DNA from: SPGG2 sp964194625
GTDB taxonomy: Bacteria > Pseudomonadota > Gammaproteobacteria > Acidiferrobacterales > SPGG2
Assembly: GCA_964194625.1 (NCBI GenBank)
Contig: CAXMNC010000313.1
Location: 1-41,646 of the forward strand
Reading direction: 5' to 3'
Length of the DNA stretch: 41,646 nucleotides
Shown: piece by piece, positions 8,127-16,761 of the stretch
How the letters are laid out: the number at the start of each line of letters is the position of its first letter
Position numbering within the stretch: the first letter of the stretch is position 1
Notes under the pieces: model-generated
The model's database searches: none
What the model was told of the DNA's origin: nothing
What the model saw: the letters and a program-made list of their open reading frames with translations, nothing else
Position numbers and translations under genes: made by a program

Positions 8127-10100
8127 ATGAACGATCCCCAGGTTAGTCCTGTTGCCGATTCCCTAATCAGCGACACCTTCCCAAAGTTGTTGCTTGAGAG
8201 GGCCAAACGCGGTAGCGCAAGACCCGCGATCCGCGAAAAAAACTATGGCATCTGGCAGACCTGGACCTGGGGTCAGGTGGAGCAAGAGGTACGTGCTTTA
8301 GCCTGTGGTCTCGCGGCCAAAGGGTTCCAACGCGGTGATAAGCTCGCCATCATCGGTGACAATCGGCCACGGCTTTATTGGTCGATGTGCGCTGCTCAGT
8401 GTCTCGGTGGAATACCGGTACCCATGTATCAGGACGCGGTGGCGGCAGAACTCCAGTACGTGGTCGAGCATGCCGAAGCACGCTTTGCCATCGCCGAGGA
8501 TCAAGAGCAGGTGGATAAACTGTTAGCAATCAAGGACAGCTGTCCCAAGCTGGAGATAATTATCTACGATGATCGGCGAGGGCTGCGCAACTACACGCAG
8601 GAGTACCTGTACGATTTCGAAGACATACAGAAGCTGGGACGCGATTTCGACGCTAATCACCCCGGTTTCTTCTTGGACCAGGTCAATATCGGTCGTGGTG
8701 GCGATGTCTCGGCTATCCTGTACACCTCAGGTACGACCGGTAACCCAAAAGGTGTCGTTCTGACGCACGACAACGTGGTCATCTCGGCACGCAATGGCAT
8801 CAAGTTCGACAAGCTGCACCAAGACGATGAAGTGCTGGCGTATCTACCCATGGCTTGGGTGGGCGACCATGTATATTCATATGGTGAGTCTTACGTGGGT
8901 GGGTTCTGTGTAAGCTGTCCCGAAAGCAGCGCAACCGTTTTGACGGATCTGCGCGAGATTGGCCCCACATATTTTTTCGCGCCGCCGCGCATCTACGAGA
9001 ACATTCTGACCACTGTAATGATCCGCATGGAGGATGCCGGCTGGCTTAAGCGGAAGATGTTTGATTACTTTATGAATGTTGCGCGGGATGTAGGCGGGAA
9101 AATCCTTGATCGCAAGTCGGTGATGTTGCACAAGCGGATACTCTATTGGATTGGCAATTTGCTTGTGTATGGACCGTTGCGAAATACGCTCGGATTCTCC
9201 CGCACCCGCATCGCTTACACGGCGGGTGAGGCCATCGGGCCGGATATCTTCGACTTTTACCGAGCCCTTGGGGTCAACGTGAAACAACTGTATGGCCAGA
9301 CAGAAGCGGCTGTGTTTGTCACCATGCAGCCAGACGGACAGGTCAAGCCCGACACCGTGGGCACGCCGGCCCCGGAGGTAGAGATTAAGATCACCGACGA
9401 TGGTGAGGTCATGTATCGAAGCCCAGGTGTATTTCAGGAATATTACAAGAATAGCGAAGCCACGGCCGCGACCAAGACTCCCGACGGCTGGGTCCACACT
9501 GGTGACGCCGGATTTTTCGATGAGGATGGACACCTCAAGATCATCGACCGTGCTAAGGATGTTGGCAAACTCAATGACGGCTCAATGTTCGCACCCAAAT
9601 ACGTCGAGAATAAGCTCAAATTCTTTCCGTATATTAAAGAGGCGGTTGCCTTTGGCGATCACCGGGACTACGTGACCGCGTTTCTTAATATCGATCTCGA
9701 GGCTGTCGGCAACTGGGCCGAGCGGCGCCATATCCCTTATGCGAGTTACCAAGAGCTGGCTGTGCGTAAGGAGGTATACGACCTTCTGCAAGACTGCGTC
9801 GAGAAAGTGAACCACGACCTTGCCCAAGATTCACAACTAGCATCGTCGCAGATCCAACGTTTTCTCAGCCTGCACAAAGAACTCGATGCCGATGACGGCG
9901 AGCTGACACGCACACGCAAGGTGCGCCGGGGCTTCATGGCAGACAAGTACGAAAAGCTGGTCAATGCCCTGTACTCGAATGACAAGCATTGTGAAATCGA
10001 GACCGAAGTGACGTTCGAAGATGGGCGCAAGGGATCTATCCGCGCCGACCTCGAGATTCGAGACGTATCCCTCAAGCCGACAGCGGCCGCCGCCAATTGA
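8127..10100 (+). CDS. Long-chain acyl-CoA ligase (AMP-forming)
   Basis: A 657-residue adenylate-forming enzyme of the long FAA1/FadD15-like type. The ATP loop YTSGTTGNPKGV is at 199-210, followed by LTHDNV. LPMAWVGDHVYSY, AYTAGEAIGP, QLYGQTEAA and GWVHTGDAGFFDEDGHLKIIDR are intact. The C-terminal lysine region is LTRTRKVRR. Length is usual for this subgroup, which carries extra helices compared with 550-residue ligases. It is followed after 12 bp by livG, so it likely heads the transporter operon. This supports a model in which the imported acid is activated to a CoA thioester. Substrate is unknown. Confidence 0.92.
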   Translation: MNDPQVSPVADSLISDTFPKLLLERAKRGSARPAIREKNYGIWQTWTWGQVEQEVRALACGLAAKGFQRGDKLAIIGDNRPRLYWSMCAAQCLGGIPVPMYQDAVAAELQYVVEHAEARFAIAEDQEQVDKLLAIKDSCPKLEIIIYDDRRGLRNYTQEYLYDFEDIQKLGRDFDANHPGFFLDQVNIGRGGDVSAILYTSGTTGNPKGVVLTHDNVVISARNGIKFDKLHQDDEVLAYLPMAWVGDHVYSYGESYVGGFCVSCPESSATVLTDLREIGPTYFFAPPRIYENILTTVMIRMEDAGWLKRKMFDYFMNVARDVGGKILDRKSVMLHKRILYWIGNLLVYGPLRNTLGFSRTRIAYTAGEAIGPDIFDFYRALGVNVKQLYGQTEAAVFVTMQPDGQVKPDTVGTPAPEVEIKITDDGEVMYRSPGVFQEYYKNSEATAATKTPDGWVHTGDAGFFDEDGHLKIIDRAKDVGKLNDGSMFAPKYVENKLKFFPYIKEAVAFGDHRDYVTAFLNIDLEAVGNWAERRHIPYASYQELAVRKEVYDLLQDCVEKVNHDLAQDSQLASSQIQRFLSLHKELDADDGELTRTRKVRRGFMADKYEKLVNALYSNDKHCEIETEVTFEDGRKGSIRADLEIRDVSLKPTAAAAN

Positions 10101-10112
10101 CAGGGGTTCACG

Positions 10113-10901
10113 GTGGTGACCGCTAAGGAATTCAACCACGTCCTGCTCGATGTCGAAGACGTTAGTCTTTCTTTTGGTGGGGTAACGGCGTTGGAGAACG
10201 TCAGTTTTGATGTCCGTCAGCATGAGATCCGCGCAATTATTGGTCCGAACGGCGCCGGCAAAAGTTCGATGCTCAATGTAATCAACGGCTTCTACCATCC
10301 ACAGGCAGGCACGGTTACCTACAAGGGTAATGCCCGTAAGCAGGTGAATACCCATGAAGCGGCGGTGCAAGGCATCGCCCGCACTTTCCAGAACATCGCG
10401 CTTTTCAAGGGTATGACTACGCTCGACAACATCATGACCGGGCGCAATCTTAAGATGCGAAAGAACTTTTTGCTACAGGCGTTTTATCTTGGGCCAGCGC
10501 GCAGGGAAGAGATGGAGCACCGGCAGGCGGCTGAACGCGTCATCGATTTTCTTGAGATTCAGGCCATACGAAAAACCCCGGTTGGGCAACTCCCCTATGG
10601 TTTGCAAAAGCGAGTCGAGCTTGGGCGCGCGCTAGCAGCGGAACCAGAGCTGTTGCTGCTCGATGAACCCATGGCAGGTATGAACACAGAGGAAAAAGAA
10701 GACATGTGTCGATTCGTTCTCGATGTAAACGAGCAGTTTGGTACCACCATTGTACTTATCGAGCATGACATGGGTGTCGTTATGGATATCTCAGATCGTG
10801 TGGTGGTATTGGACTACGGTCGAAAAATCGCAGATGGCACGCCCGACGAAGTCCGCACCAAGCCGGAAGTAGTCGACGCCTATCTGGGTGTGGCTCACTA
10901 G
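10113..10901 (+). CDS. livG: Branched-chain-type ABC transporter ATPase (LivG-like)
   Basis: A 262-residue ATP-binding subunit of the hydrophobic amino acid uptake (HAAT) class. Walker A is GPNGAGKSS (44-52), the Q-loop is in ARTFQNI (near 89-95), Walker B is LLLLDEPMAG and the H-loop is IEHDM. The signature is LPYGLQKRVE (160-169) instead of a canonical LSGGQ; LivG proteins often have LSYGQQR, so the departure is moderate. GTG start. It lies between the long-chain ligase and livH, all on one strand with short gaps. The gene name reflects class, not proven leucine transport. Confidence 0.9.
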   Translation: MVTAKEFNHVLLDVEDVSLSFGGVTALENVSFDVRQHEIRAIIGPNGAGKSSMLNVINGFYHPQAGTVTYKGNARKQVNTHEAAVQGIARTFQNIALFKGMTTLDNIMTGRNLKMRKNFLLQAFYLGPARREEMEHRQAAERVIDFLEIQAIRKTPVGQLPYGLQKRVELGRALAAEPELLLLDEPMAGMNTEEKEDMCRFVLDVNEQFGTTIVLIEHDMGVVMDISDRVVVLDYGRKIADGTPDEVRTKPEVVDAYLGVAH

Positions 10902-10937
10902 GCGAGTAAGGATGCCACAAATCATAAAGTAGTAACG

Positions 10938-11873
10938 ATGGACATCTTATATTCATTTTTTGTGGCGCCTTTCGTAGACATGTGGGGTTACCCGGTGTTT
11001 TTCACGGAAGTCGTAATCACCGGTTTGTTGACGGGAATCATGTATTCTCTTGTCGCGCTGGGGTTTGTGTTGATCTTCAAGGCATCCGGTGTGTTCAACT
11101 TTGCCCAGGGCGCGATGGTATTGTTTGCCGCCTTAACCCTGGTTGGTTTGATGGAACATGGGGTGCCGGTATGGCTCGCACTTGCCCTGACCATGGTCGT
11201 TATGGTCGCGCTTGCCTTTACAGTCGAGCGGCTGATGTTGCGACCCCTGGTGAATCAGCCACACATCATCTTGTTTATGGCGACTATCGGATTGACGTTC
11301 TTCCTTGAAGGATTTGGTGAGCTTCTATGGGGTAGTAATGTCAAGAAACTGGATGTCGGTATCCCTAACGAATCTTTCGAAGTCGGTGGTGTTTTACTAA
11401 ATCAGTTTGATCTGTTTGCCGCGGTAATGGCGGCGCTGCTGGTCGGGGTGCTGGCGGTATTCTTTCACAAGACACCGATCGGCCGGGCGCTACGCGCTGT
11501 GGCCGATGACCATCAGGCGGCGATGTCGGTCGGCATCCCCTTGAAGACCATCTGGGTGGTGGTGTGGTCGGTCGCCGGCATCGTCGCTATGGTGGCGGGC
11601 ATCGTGTGGGGCGCTAGGAGCGGCGTGCAGTTCTCTTTATCACTAATCGCCCTCAAAGCCCTCCCGGTTTTGATTCTCGGTGGCTTTACCTCGGTACCCG
11701 GCGCCATTATCGGTGGGTTGATCATCGGGGTGGGCGAGAAGATTGCAGAAATTTACTGGGGACCGCTGATCGGGGGGGCCATCGAGAACTGGTTTGCCTA
11801 CATGCTTGCGCTCGTGTTCCTACTGTTCCGGCCGCAAGGGTTGTTTGGAGAGAGAATTATCGAACGAGTATGA
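10938..11873 (+). CDS. livH: Branched-chain-type ABC transporter permease (LivH-like)
   Basis: A 311-residue integral membrane protein with about eight hydrophobic segments. GLLTGIMYSLVALGFVLIFK near the N terminus and FNFAQGAMV are diagnostic of LivH permeases. The cytoplasmic loop PIGRALRAVADDHQAA contains the EAA-like coupling element, and GFTSVPGAIIGG follows in the last third. It should pair with LivM to form the membrane channel. The gap to livM (179 bp) is unusually long for this operon and is filled by a heptamer-repeat element. Confidence 0.92.
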   Translation: MDILYSFFVAPFVDMWGYPVFFTEVVITGLLTGIMYSLVALGFVLIFKASGVFNFAQGAMVLFAALTLVGLMEHGVPVWLALALTMVVMVALAFTVERLMLRPLVNQPHIILFMATIGLTFFLEGFGELLWGSNVKKLDVGIPNESFEVGGVLLNQFDLFAAVMAALLVGVLAVFFHKTPIGRALRAVADDHQAAMSVGIPLKTIWVVVWSVAGIVAMVAGIVWGARSGVQFSLSLIALKALPVLILGGFTSVPGAIIGGLIIGVGEKIAEIYWGPLIGGAIENWFAYMLALVFLLFRPQGLFGERIIERV

Positions 11874-11877
11874 ATTC

Positions 11878-12046
11878 GTAAACTGTGAGTCGTTAACCGT
11901 GAATCGTAAAAAAGTAGTAAGTCTCAAGCATAGAATAGCGAGGGTTTTTTACTTGCCGACATACTTCGCTTGCGGCTCGCAACCTGATTATTGCTCGTGC
12001 GTTGATGAACTTGGTCACGACTTACGTCTCACGACTAACGACTAAC
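11878..12046. repeat. Paired heptamer-repeat element, livH-livM gap
   Basis: Starting 4 bp after the livH stop there are about seven head-to-tail degenerate heptamers (11878-11927): GTAAACT, GTGAGTC, GTTAACC, GTGAATC, GTAAAAA, then after one extra base GTAGTAA and GTCTCAA. At the other end (12012-12046) lie five heptamers in inverted orientation; on the minus strand these read GTTAGTC twice, then GTGAGAC, GTAAGTC and GTGACCA. The local consensus is about GTNAGTC. An 84-bp non-repeated core separates the arrays. The inverted array ends 6 bp before the livM ATG. The transcript could form a long imperfect hairpin. Confidence 0.7.
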
Positions 12047-12052
12047 GAAATC

Positions 12053-13132
12053 ATGTTATATCGCGAAGCCGGCCAGTTTAAAACCAGCTACATCGCTGAT
12101 CAGGCGATGCTGCCGATTATCCAGGATCGCTGGTTCGTTGCGGCGGTACTCATTTTTGCTTACCTGATTGTGCCGTTCGTCTTCAGCGAATACTGGCTGC
12201 AGGCGATACTGATACCGTTTCTCGTTTTCTCGATGGCGGCGATCGGTCTCAATTTGCTGACCGGTTATGCCGGACAGCTAAGCCTTGGCACCGGCGGCTT
12301 CATGGCCGTCGGCGCGTACTCCACCTATAAGCTAGTGACGATGTTTCCCGATATGAACGTCATCGTGGCGTTTCTGCTCTCCGGGCTCGTCGCCGCGGGT
12401 GTCGGTCTCGTGTTCGGTATTCCGAGCCTTCGCATCAAAGGTTTCTATTTGGCGGTGGCAACGCTGGCAGCGCAATTCTTTCTGAGCTGGATGTTCAATA
12501 AGGTACCTTGGTTTTACAACTACAACCCATCCGGTACTATTACTGCGCCACCACGCATGATGGCCGGCATCATGGTCACTGGTCCCGAGGCGACGGCGGA
12601 GACCCGGTATCTGCTTGCCCTCATACTCGTAACGGTATTGGCGCTGGCGGCCAAGAACCTCGTGCGCGGGCGCATCGGCCGCGCGTGGATGGCCGTTCGC
12701 GACATGGACATCGCCGCCGAGATCATCGGCATCCGCCCCTTTCAAACCAAGCTGCTGGCGTTCGCGATCTCGTCGTTCTACTGTGGGGTCGCGGGCGCCA
12801 TGACACTGTTTCTGTGGCTAGGCAGCGCGGAGACGGAGGCCTTCGACCTTCTGAATGTGTCGTTCCCAGTGCTTTTTATGGTCATAATCGGAGGTCTTGG
12901 CAGCATTTTGGGGTCATTTCTGGGCGCTGCGTTTATCACGCTGGTACCCGTTTTTCTCACCAACGCGCCGCAGTTTTTTGGCCTTACTATGGCCACGGAC
13001 CTGCAAAAGCATCTCGAGGTAATGATTTTTGGCGGCCTGATCATCTATTTTTTGATCGTTGAGCCGCAAGGCTTCGCCCGTCTGTGGCAAATCGCCAAGG
13101 AAAAATTGCGTCGCTGGCCTTTTCCGTACTAA
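12053..13132 (+). CDS. livM: Branched-chain-type ABC transporter permease (LivM-like)
   Basis: Encodes 359 residues from ATG 12053. An upstream TTG at 12002 extends the frame but lies in repeat DNA, and its added residues do not look like protein. The start MLYREAGQFKTSY is the form I recall for this LivM subgroup. About nine hydrophobic segments are seen. AIGLNLLTGYAGQLSLGTGGFMAVGAY is the signature near residue 60-85, and GRAWMAVRDMDIAAEIIGI is the ATPase-coupling loop. GGLGSILGSFLGAAF follows. It partners LivH. Translation must begin just 6 bp after a heptamer array, so that element may affect initiation. Confidence 0.9.
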   Translation: MLYREAGQFKTSYIADQAMLPIIQDRWFVAAVLIFAYLIVPFVFSEYWLQAILIPFLVFSMAAIGLNLLTGYAGQLSLGTGGFMAVGAYSTYKLVTMFPDMNVIVAFLLSGLVAAGVGLVFGIPSLRIKGFYLAVATLAAQFFLSWMFNKVPWFYNYNPSGTITAPPRMMAGIMVTGPEATAETRYLLALILVTVLALAAKNLVRGRIGRAWMAVRDMDIAAEIIGIRPFQTKLLAFAISSFYCGVAGAMTLFLWLGSAETEAFDLLNVSFPVLFMVIIGGLGSILGSFLGAAFITLVPVFLTNAPQFFGLTMATDLQKHLEVMIFGGLIIYFLIVEPQGFARLWQIAKEKLRRWPFPY

Positions 13133-13238
13133 AGGATTGTTATTCTGGCCGGACCTTTGCTGCCGGTTCCGTCCGTGCTAGAGTTTTCGGCTCGCGGTGA
13201 AAGACTAATCACCACTCCACCGATAGACAGGAGGAACC

Positions 13239-14558
13239 ATGAAACTTAGTAAACTAGCCGTTGTCGGCCTGGGCGCGTTGACCGTGTTTTCAGGTCTGTT
13301 TGTCACCCAGGCGGTGGCGCAGAATGAACAGTTCATCCCCATGCTCGTTTATCGTACCGGTCCCTATGCACCTAGCGGGATTCCGGTCGCCAATGGGTTT
13401 CGTGATTACTACACCCTCGTTAACAAGCGCGACGGGGGTATCAATGGCGTCAAGATCACGTTTGAAGAGTGTGAGACCACGTACAACACCAAGCTCGGTG
13501 TAGAGTGCTATGAGAAGCTCAAGAACAAGGGTCCCACCGGCGCGTCATTGGTTAATCCTTTCAGCACGGGTATTACCTATCAGCTGATTCCTAAGGCCCC
13601 AGTGGACAAGGTACCCATTCTATCCATGGGTTACGGGCGCACGGCGGCGGCCGACGGCCGGGTCTTCCCTTGGGTCTTCAACTTTCCTGCCACGTATTGG
13701 AGCCAGGCATCCGGCTTCATCAATTACGTCGGCCAGCAGGAAGGTGGTTTTGACAAGTTAAAGGGCAAAAAAATTGTCCATGTGCATCACAATTCCGCCT
13801 ACGGTAAGGAAGCTAACGCAACCCTGAAAGTGCTGGCTGACAAGTACGGCTACGATCTTACGCTGCTTGCGGTCGATCACCCGGGTCAGGAGCAGAAAGC
13901 CACTTGGCTGCAGATCCGTCGCCTGCGACCTGATTGGATCTTCATGTCCGGTTGGGGTGTCATGAACCAGGTTGCGGTCAAGGAAGCGGCAGCCATCAAC
14001 TATCCGATGGATCACTTCATCGGCAATTGGTGGTCGGGTTCCGACGCCGACGTGGTTCCCGCCGGTGACGGCGCCATTGGTTACAAGTCCACGGCTTTTC
14101 ACGGGGCTGGTCCTAATTGGCCGGTGCACAAAGACATCATCAAGTATGTCTACGATGGCGACGAGGCCAAGGCCAAAGACAACAATCTGGGCGAGGTTCT
14201 CTACAATCGTACCTTGGTGAACGCGATGTACGGCGTCGAGGCGATCCGCACGGCGATGAAAAAGTTCGGTAACCAGCCTATGACCGGTGAGCAAGTCCGC
14301 TGGGGGCTTGAAAACCTTAACATAACCAAGCGACGCCTGAAGAAGCTCGGCATGAAGGATATGCTGCGGCCACTCAAGGTCAGTTGTGTCGACCACGAAA
14401 CCGGGGGTCCCGTTATTATTCAACAATGGGACGGCAAGCAGTGGAACATGGTCAGCGATTGGATCCCAACCCTCCGCGATGTCGTACGTCCGATGATAGA
14501 GGGGGCCGCGGCGGACTACGCTACGGAGAACAATATCGAACTGCGTGATTGCGCCTGA
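13239..14558 (+). CDS. livJ: Branched-chain-type periplasmic substrate-binding protein
   Basis: A 439-residue type I periplasmic binding protein of the HAAT family. A signal peptide is clear: MKLSKLAVVG, then a hydrophobic core and AVA before Gln28. MLVYRTGPYAPSGIPVANGFRDY corresponds to the usual opening strand and helix of the lobe. The gene has the best ribosome binding site in the locus, AGGAGG at 13229-13234, fitting the excess of binding protein normally needed over permease. It is longer than LivK (about 370 residues). Family members bind amino acids, amides, urea or aromatic acids. The flanking ligases favour a carboxylic acid here, an inference only. Confidence 0.9.
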   Translation: MKLSKLAVVGLGALTVFSGLFVTQAVAQNEQFIPMLVYRTGPYAPSGIPVANGFRDYYTLVNKRDGGINGVKITFEECETTYNTKLGVECYEKLKNKGPTGASLVNPFSTGITYQLIPKAPVDKVPILSMGYGRTAAADGRVFPWVFNFPATYWSQASGFINYVGQQEGGFDKLKGKKIVHVHHNSAYGKEANATLKVLADKYGYDLTLLAVDHPGQEQKATWLQIRRLRPDWIFMSGWGVMNQVAVKEAAAINYPMDHFIGNWWSGSDADVVPAGDGAIGYKSTAFHGAGPNWPVHKDIIKYVYDGDEAKAKDNNLGEVLYNRTLVNAMYGVEAIRTAMKKFGNQPMTGEQVRWGLENLNITKRRLKKLGMKDMLRPLKVSCVDHETGGPVIIQQWDGKQWNMVSDWIPTLRDVVRPMIEGAAADYATENNIELRDCA

Positions 14559-14594
14559 GCAGCGGTCGTGCGCAGTTAAAGGCGAAGGGGCGAC

Positions 14595-15410
14595 GTGACG
14601 AACAACGGCGCGTCGCTGCTCGCAGTAAACAACATCGAGGTGATCTATGATCGCGTCATTTTGGTGTTGAAAGGTGTTTCGCTGGAGGTTCCCGAGGGGG
14701 GCATTGTCGCCCTCCTCGGGGCCAACGGCGCTGGTAAGACCACCACGCTCAAAGCGATTTCCAACCTGCTTAAGGCCGAGCGCGGCGAAGTGACTAAGGG
14801 TTCCATCGAGTATCGGAGCGAACGCGTGGACAGGCTCACTCCGTCTGATCTGGTGAAGCGCGGCGTGATTCAGGTCATGGAGGGCCGACACTGCTTCGAA
14901 CACCTGACAGTGGAAGAAAACCTACTTACGGGTGCGTATTCACGCATCGATGGCCGCGCCCGCGTTCAGCAAGACCTAGAGTTGGTCTACAGCTACTTTC
15001 CAAAACTAAAGGAACGACGTCACGGACAGGCGGGCTACATTTCCGGGGGCGAGCAGCAGATGACGGCATTGGGTCGGGCGCTCATGTCGCGGCCGAAGAT
15101 GATTCTCTTGGATGAGCCTTCGATGGGCTTGGCGCCGCAATTGGTAGAAGAGATTTTCGATATCGTAAAGAGACTTAACGAAAACGAGAATGTAAGTTTT
15201 TTGCTCGCCGAACAGAATACTAATATGGCCCTACGTTATGCGCAATACGGATACATCTTGGAAAATGGACGGATGGTCATGGATGGCGACTCTAAGGCCC
15301 TATCGGCGAACGAGGACGTGAAGGAATTTTATCTGGGGATGAGTGGAGAACAGCGTAAGAGCTTCCGTGAGTTTAAACACTACCGCAGGCGCAAGCGTTG
15401 GTTATCCTGA
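14595..15410 (+). CDS. livF: Branched-chain-type ABC transporter ATPase (LivF-like)
   Basis: A 271-residue second ATPase of the importer. Walker A is GANGAGKTT (42-50). VMEGRHCFEHLTVEENLLTG is the typical LivF region with the 'EGRxxFxxLTVEENL' pattern. The signature is ISGGEQQM, Walker B is MILLDEPSMGLAP, and AEQNTNMAL carries the H-loop position occupied by Gln, as is normal for LivF. GTG start with a purine-rich upstream (GAAGGGG). It completes a five-component transporter (G, H, M, J, F) of normal composition but with the binding-protein gene inside. Confidence 0.92.
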   Translation: MTNNGASLLAVNNIEVIYDRVILVLKGVSLEVPEGGIVALLGANGAGKTTTLKAISNLLKAERGEVTKGSIEYRSERVDRLTPSDLVKRGVIQVMEGRHCFEHLTVEENLLTGAYSRIDGRARVQQDLELVYSYFPKLKERRHGQAGYISGGEQQMTALGRALMSRPKMILLDEPSMGLAPQLVEEIFDIVKRLNENENVSFLLAEQNTNMALRYAQYGYILENGRMVMDGDSKALSANEDVKEFYLGMSGEQRKSFREFKHYRRRKRWLS

Positions 15411-15501
15411 TATCCTGTAATTAGCGTCTTACGAGCGATGCCGTACTGGCGCCGCGCCTTACATCAGTGGCTGAGTTTGTCCCGCGAGAAAGTCGGTCGC
15501 C

Positions 15502-16749
15502 ATGAACAAAAATGTGGAATACTATGATCAGCTTGAAACGCGGGATCCGCAAACGCGACGGGAAGCCCAGTTTGCGGCGCTACCAGAACAGATCAACCAC
15601 GCGCAGCGACGGTCGCGGGCATTCGCGCGTATCCTTGCCGACCTTGATAGCGCTAGTATCACCACTGCTGATGCGTTGGCACAGCTGCCGGTAACGCGTA
15701 AATCAGAGCTCACCACGCTTGCCAAGCAGGATCCGCCCTTTGGTGGCCTGGCTACGGCTGAACCTGGCGAATTCGCGCGTGTATTCTCCTCCCCGGGTCC
15801 AATCTATGAGCCGGAGTCCCATCGACCCGATTACTGGCGTCTTGCGCGGGCGCTATTCGCAGCCGGGTTCCGCCGTGGTGATCTCGTGCACAATAGTTTT
15901 GCCTACCACTTCACGCCGGCCGGCTCGATGGTAGAGGGGGCAGCGCGCGCATTGGGCTGCGCCGTATTTCCGGCCGGGGTTGGGCAAACTGAGTTGCAGG
16001 CGCAATCAGTCAACGACCTGCGCCCGGATGGCTATACTGGCACGCCTTCGTTCCTCAAGATCATCTTGGATAAGGCCGCCGAAATGAATCTCGATACGAC
16101 TAGTCTGCGCAAGGCGGTGGTATCCGGTGAGGCCTTGCCGGCAAGCCTGCGGGCCGAAATCAGTAATCATGGGGTCGAGGTATTGCAATGCTATGCGTCG
16201 TCGGACTTGGGACTCATTGCCTATGAGTCACCCGCCAAGGAAGGGTTGATCGTCGATGAAGGCGTGCTCGTCGAAATCGTACGGCCGGGCACGGGGGATG
16301 TTGTGCCTGATGGCGAGGTCGGTGAGGTTGTTGTCACCACTTTCAATCCTGACTATCCGCTGATTCGTTTCGCCACCGGCGATTTGTCTGCCATCATGGC
16401 AGGCGTAAGCCCATGTGGTCGTACCAACATGCGTATCAAGGGCTGGATGGGCCGCGCCGATCAAACCACTAAAGTGCGCGGTATGTTCGTCACGCCTACA
16501 CAGGTGGCCGAGATCGTTAAACGGCACCCAGAAATAAAGAAAGGCCGGTTAGTGGTCGACCGTCAGGCTAGCAATGACACCATGACATTGCATTGCGAAA
16601 CGGAGGGAGGCGCGAGTACTGAGCTCGCAAATGCTATTGTCACCAGCCTGCGAGATGTGTGCAAACTACGCGGTGACGTTGCGTTTGCTGCCATCGGCAG
16701 CCTAGCCAGCGATGGCAAGGTTATCGATGATATTCGAAAATACGATTAG
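15502..16749 (+). CDS. PaaK-like acyl-CoA ligase with degenerate ATP loop
   Basis: A 415-residue member of the phenylacetate-CoA ligase family. Conserved elements are YTGTPSFLKIILDKA, VVSGEALPASLR, CYASSDLGLIAYES, PLIRFATGDLS and the C-terminal domain GRADQTTKVRGMFVTPTQV. The usual PaaK ATP loop SSGTTGKPT is replaced by FSSPGPIYEPES (95-106), which lacks the Gly-Thr-Thr-Gly core. I recall this variant in PaaK-like proteins next to ABC importers, so it is probably a real subfamily, not a damaged gene. It lies 91 bp after livF. Activity as a ligase is uncertain. Confidence 0.82.
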   Translation: MNKNVEYYDQLETRDPQTRREAQFAALPEQINHAQRRSRAFARILADLDSASITTADALAQLPVTRKSELTTLAKQDPPFGGLATAEPGEFARVFSSPGPIYEPESHRPDYWRLARALFAAGFRRGDLVHNSFAYHFTPAGSMVEGAARALGCAVFPAGVGQTELQAQSVNDLRPDGYTGTPSFLKIILDKAAEMNLDTTSLRKAVVSGEALPASLRAEISNHGVEVLQCYASSDLGLIAYESPAKEGLIVDEGVLVEIVRPGTGDVVPDGEVGEVVVTTFNPDYPLIRFATGDLSAIMAGVSPCGRTNMRIKGWMGRADQTTKVRGMFVTPTQVAEIVKRHPEIKKGRLVVDRQASNDTMTLHCETEGGASTELANAIVTSLRDVCKLRGDVAFAAIGSLASDGKVIDDIRKYD

Positions 16750-16761
16750 GTACCGGTAGCG

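Noticed and set aside
8877..9533. 218-codon minus-strand open frame inside the long-chain ligase gene
   Set aside because: No family resemblance; the sense strand is an intact adenylate-forming enzyme.
12002..12052. TTG start extending LivM by 17 residues
   Set aside because: The added residues are encoded by repeat DNA and the usual family start MLYREAGQFKTSY begins at 12053.
13140..13180. Hairpin between livM and the binding-protein gene
   Set aside because: Only a short stem with a bulge can be drawn and no T-run follows; too weak to call a terminator or attenuator.
13758..14903. 381-codon open frame antisense to the binding-protein gene
   Set aside because: It covers a gene with a clear signal peptide and family features on the other strand, has no recognisable motif, and is explained by the codon bias of the sense gene.
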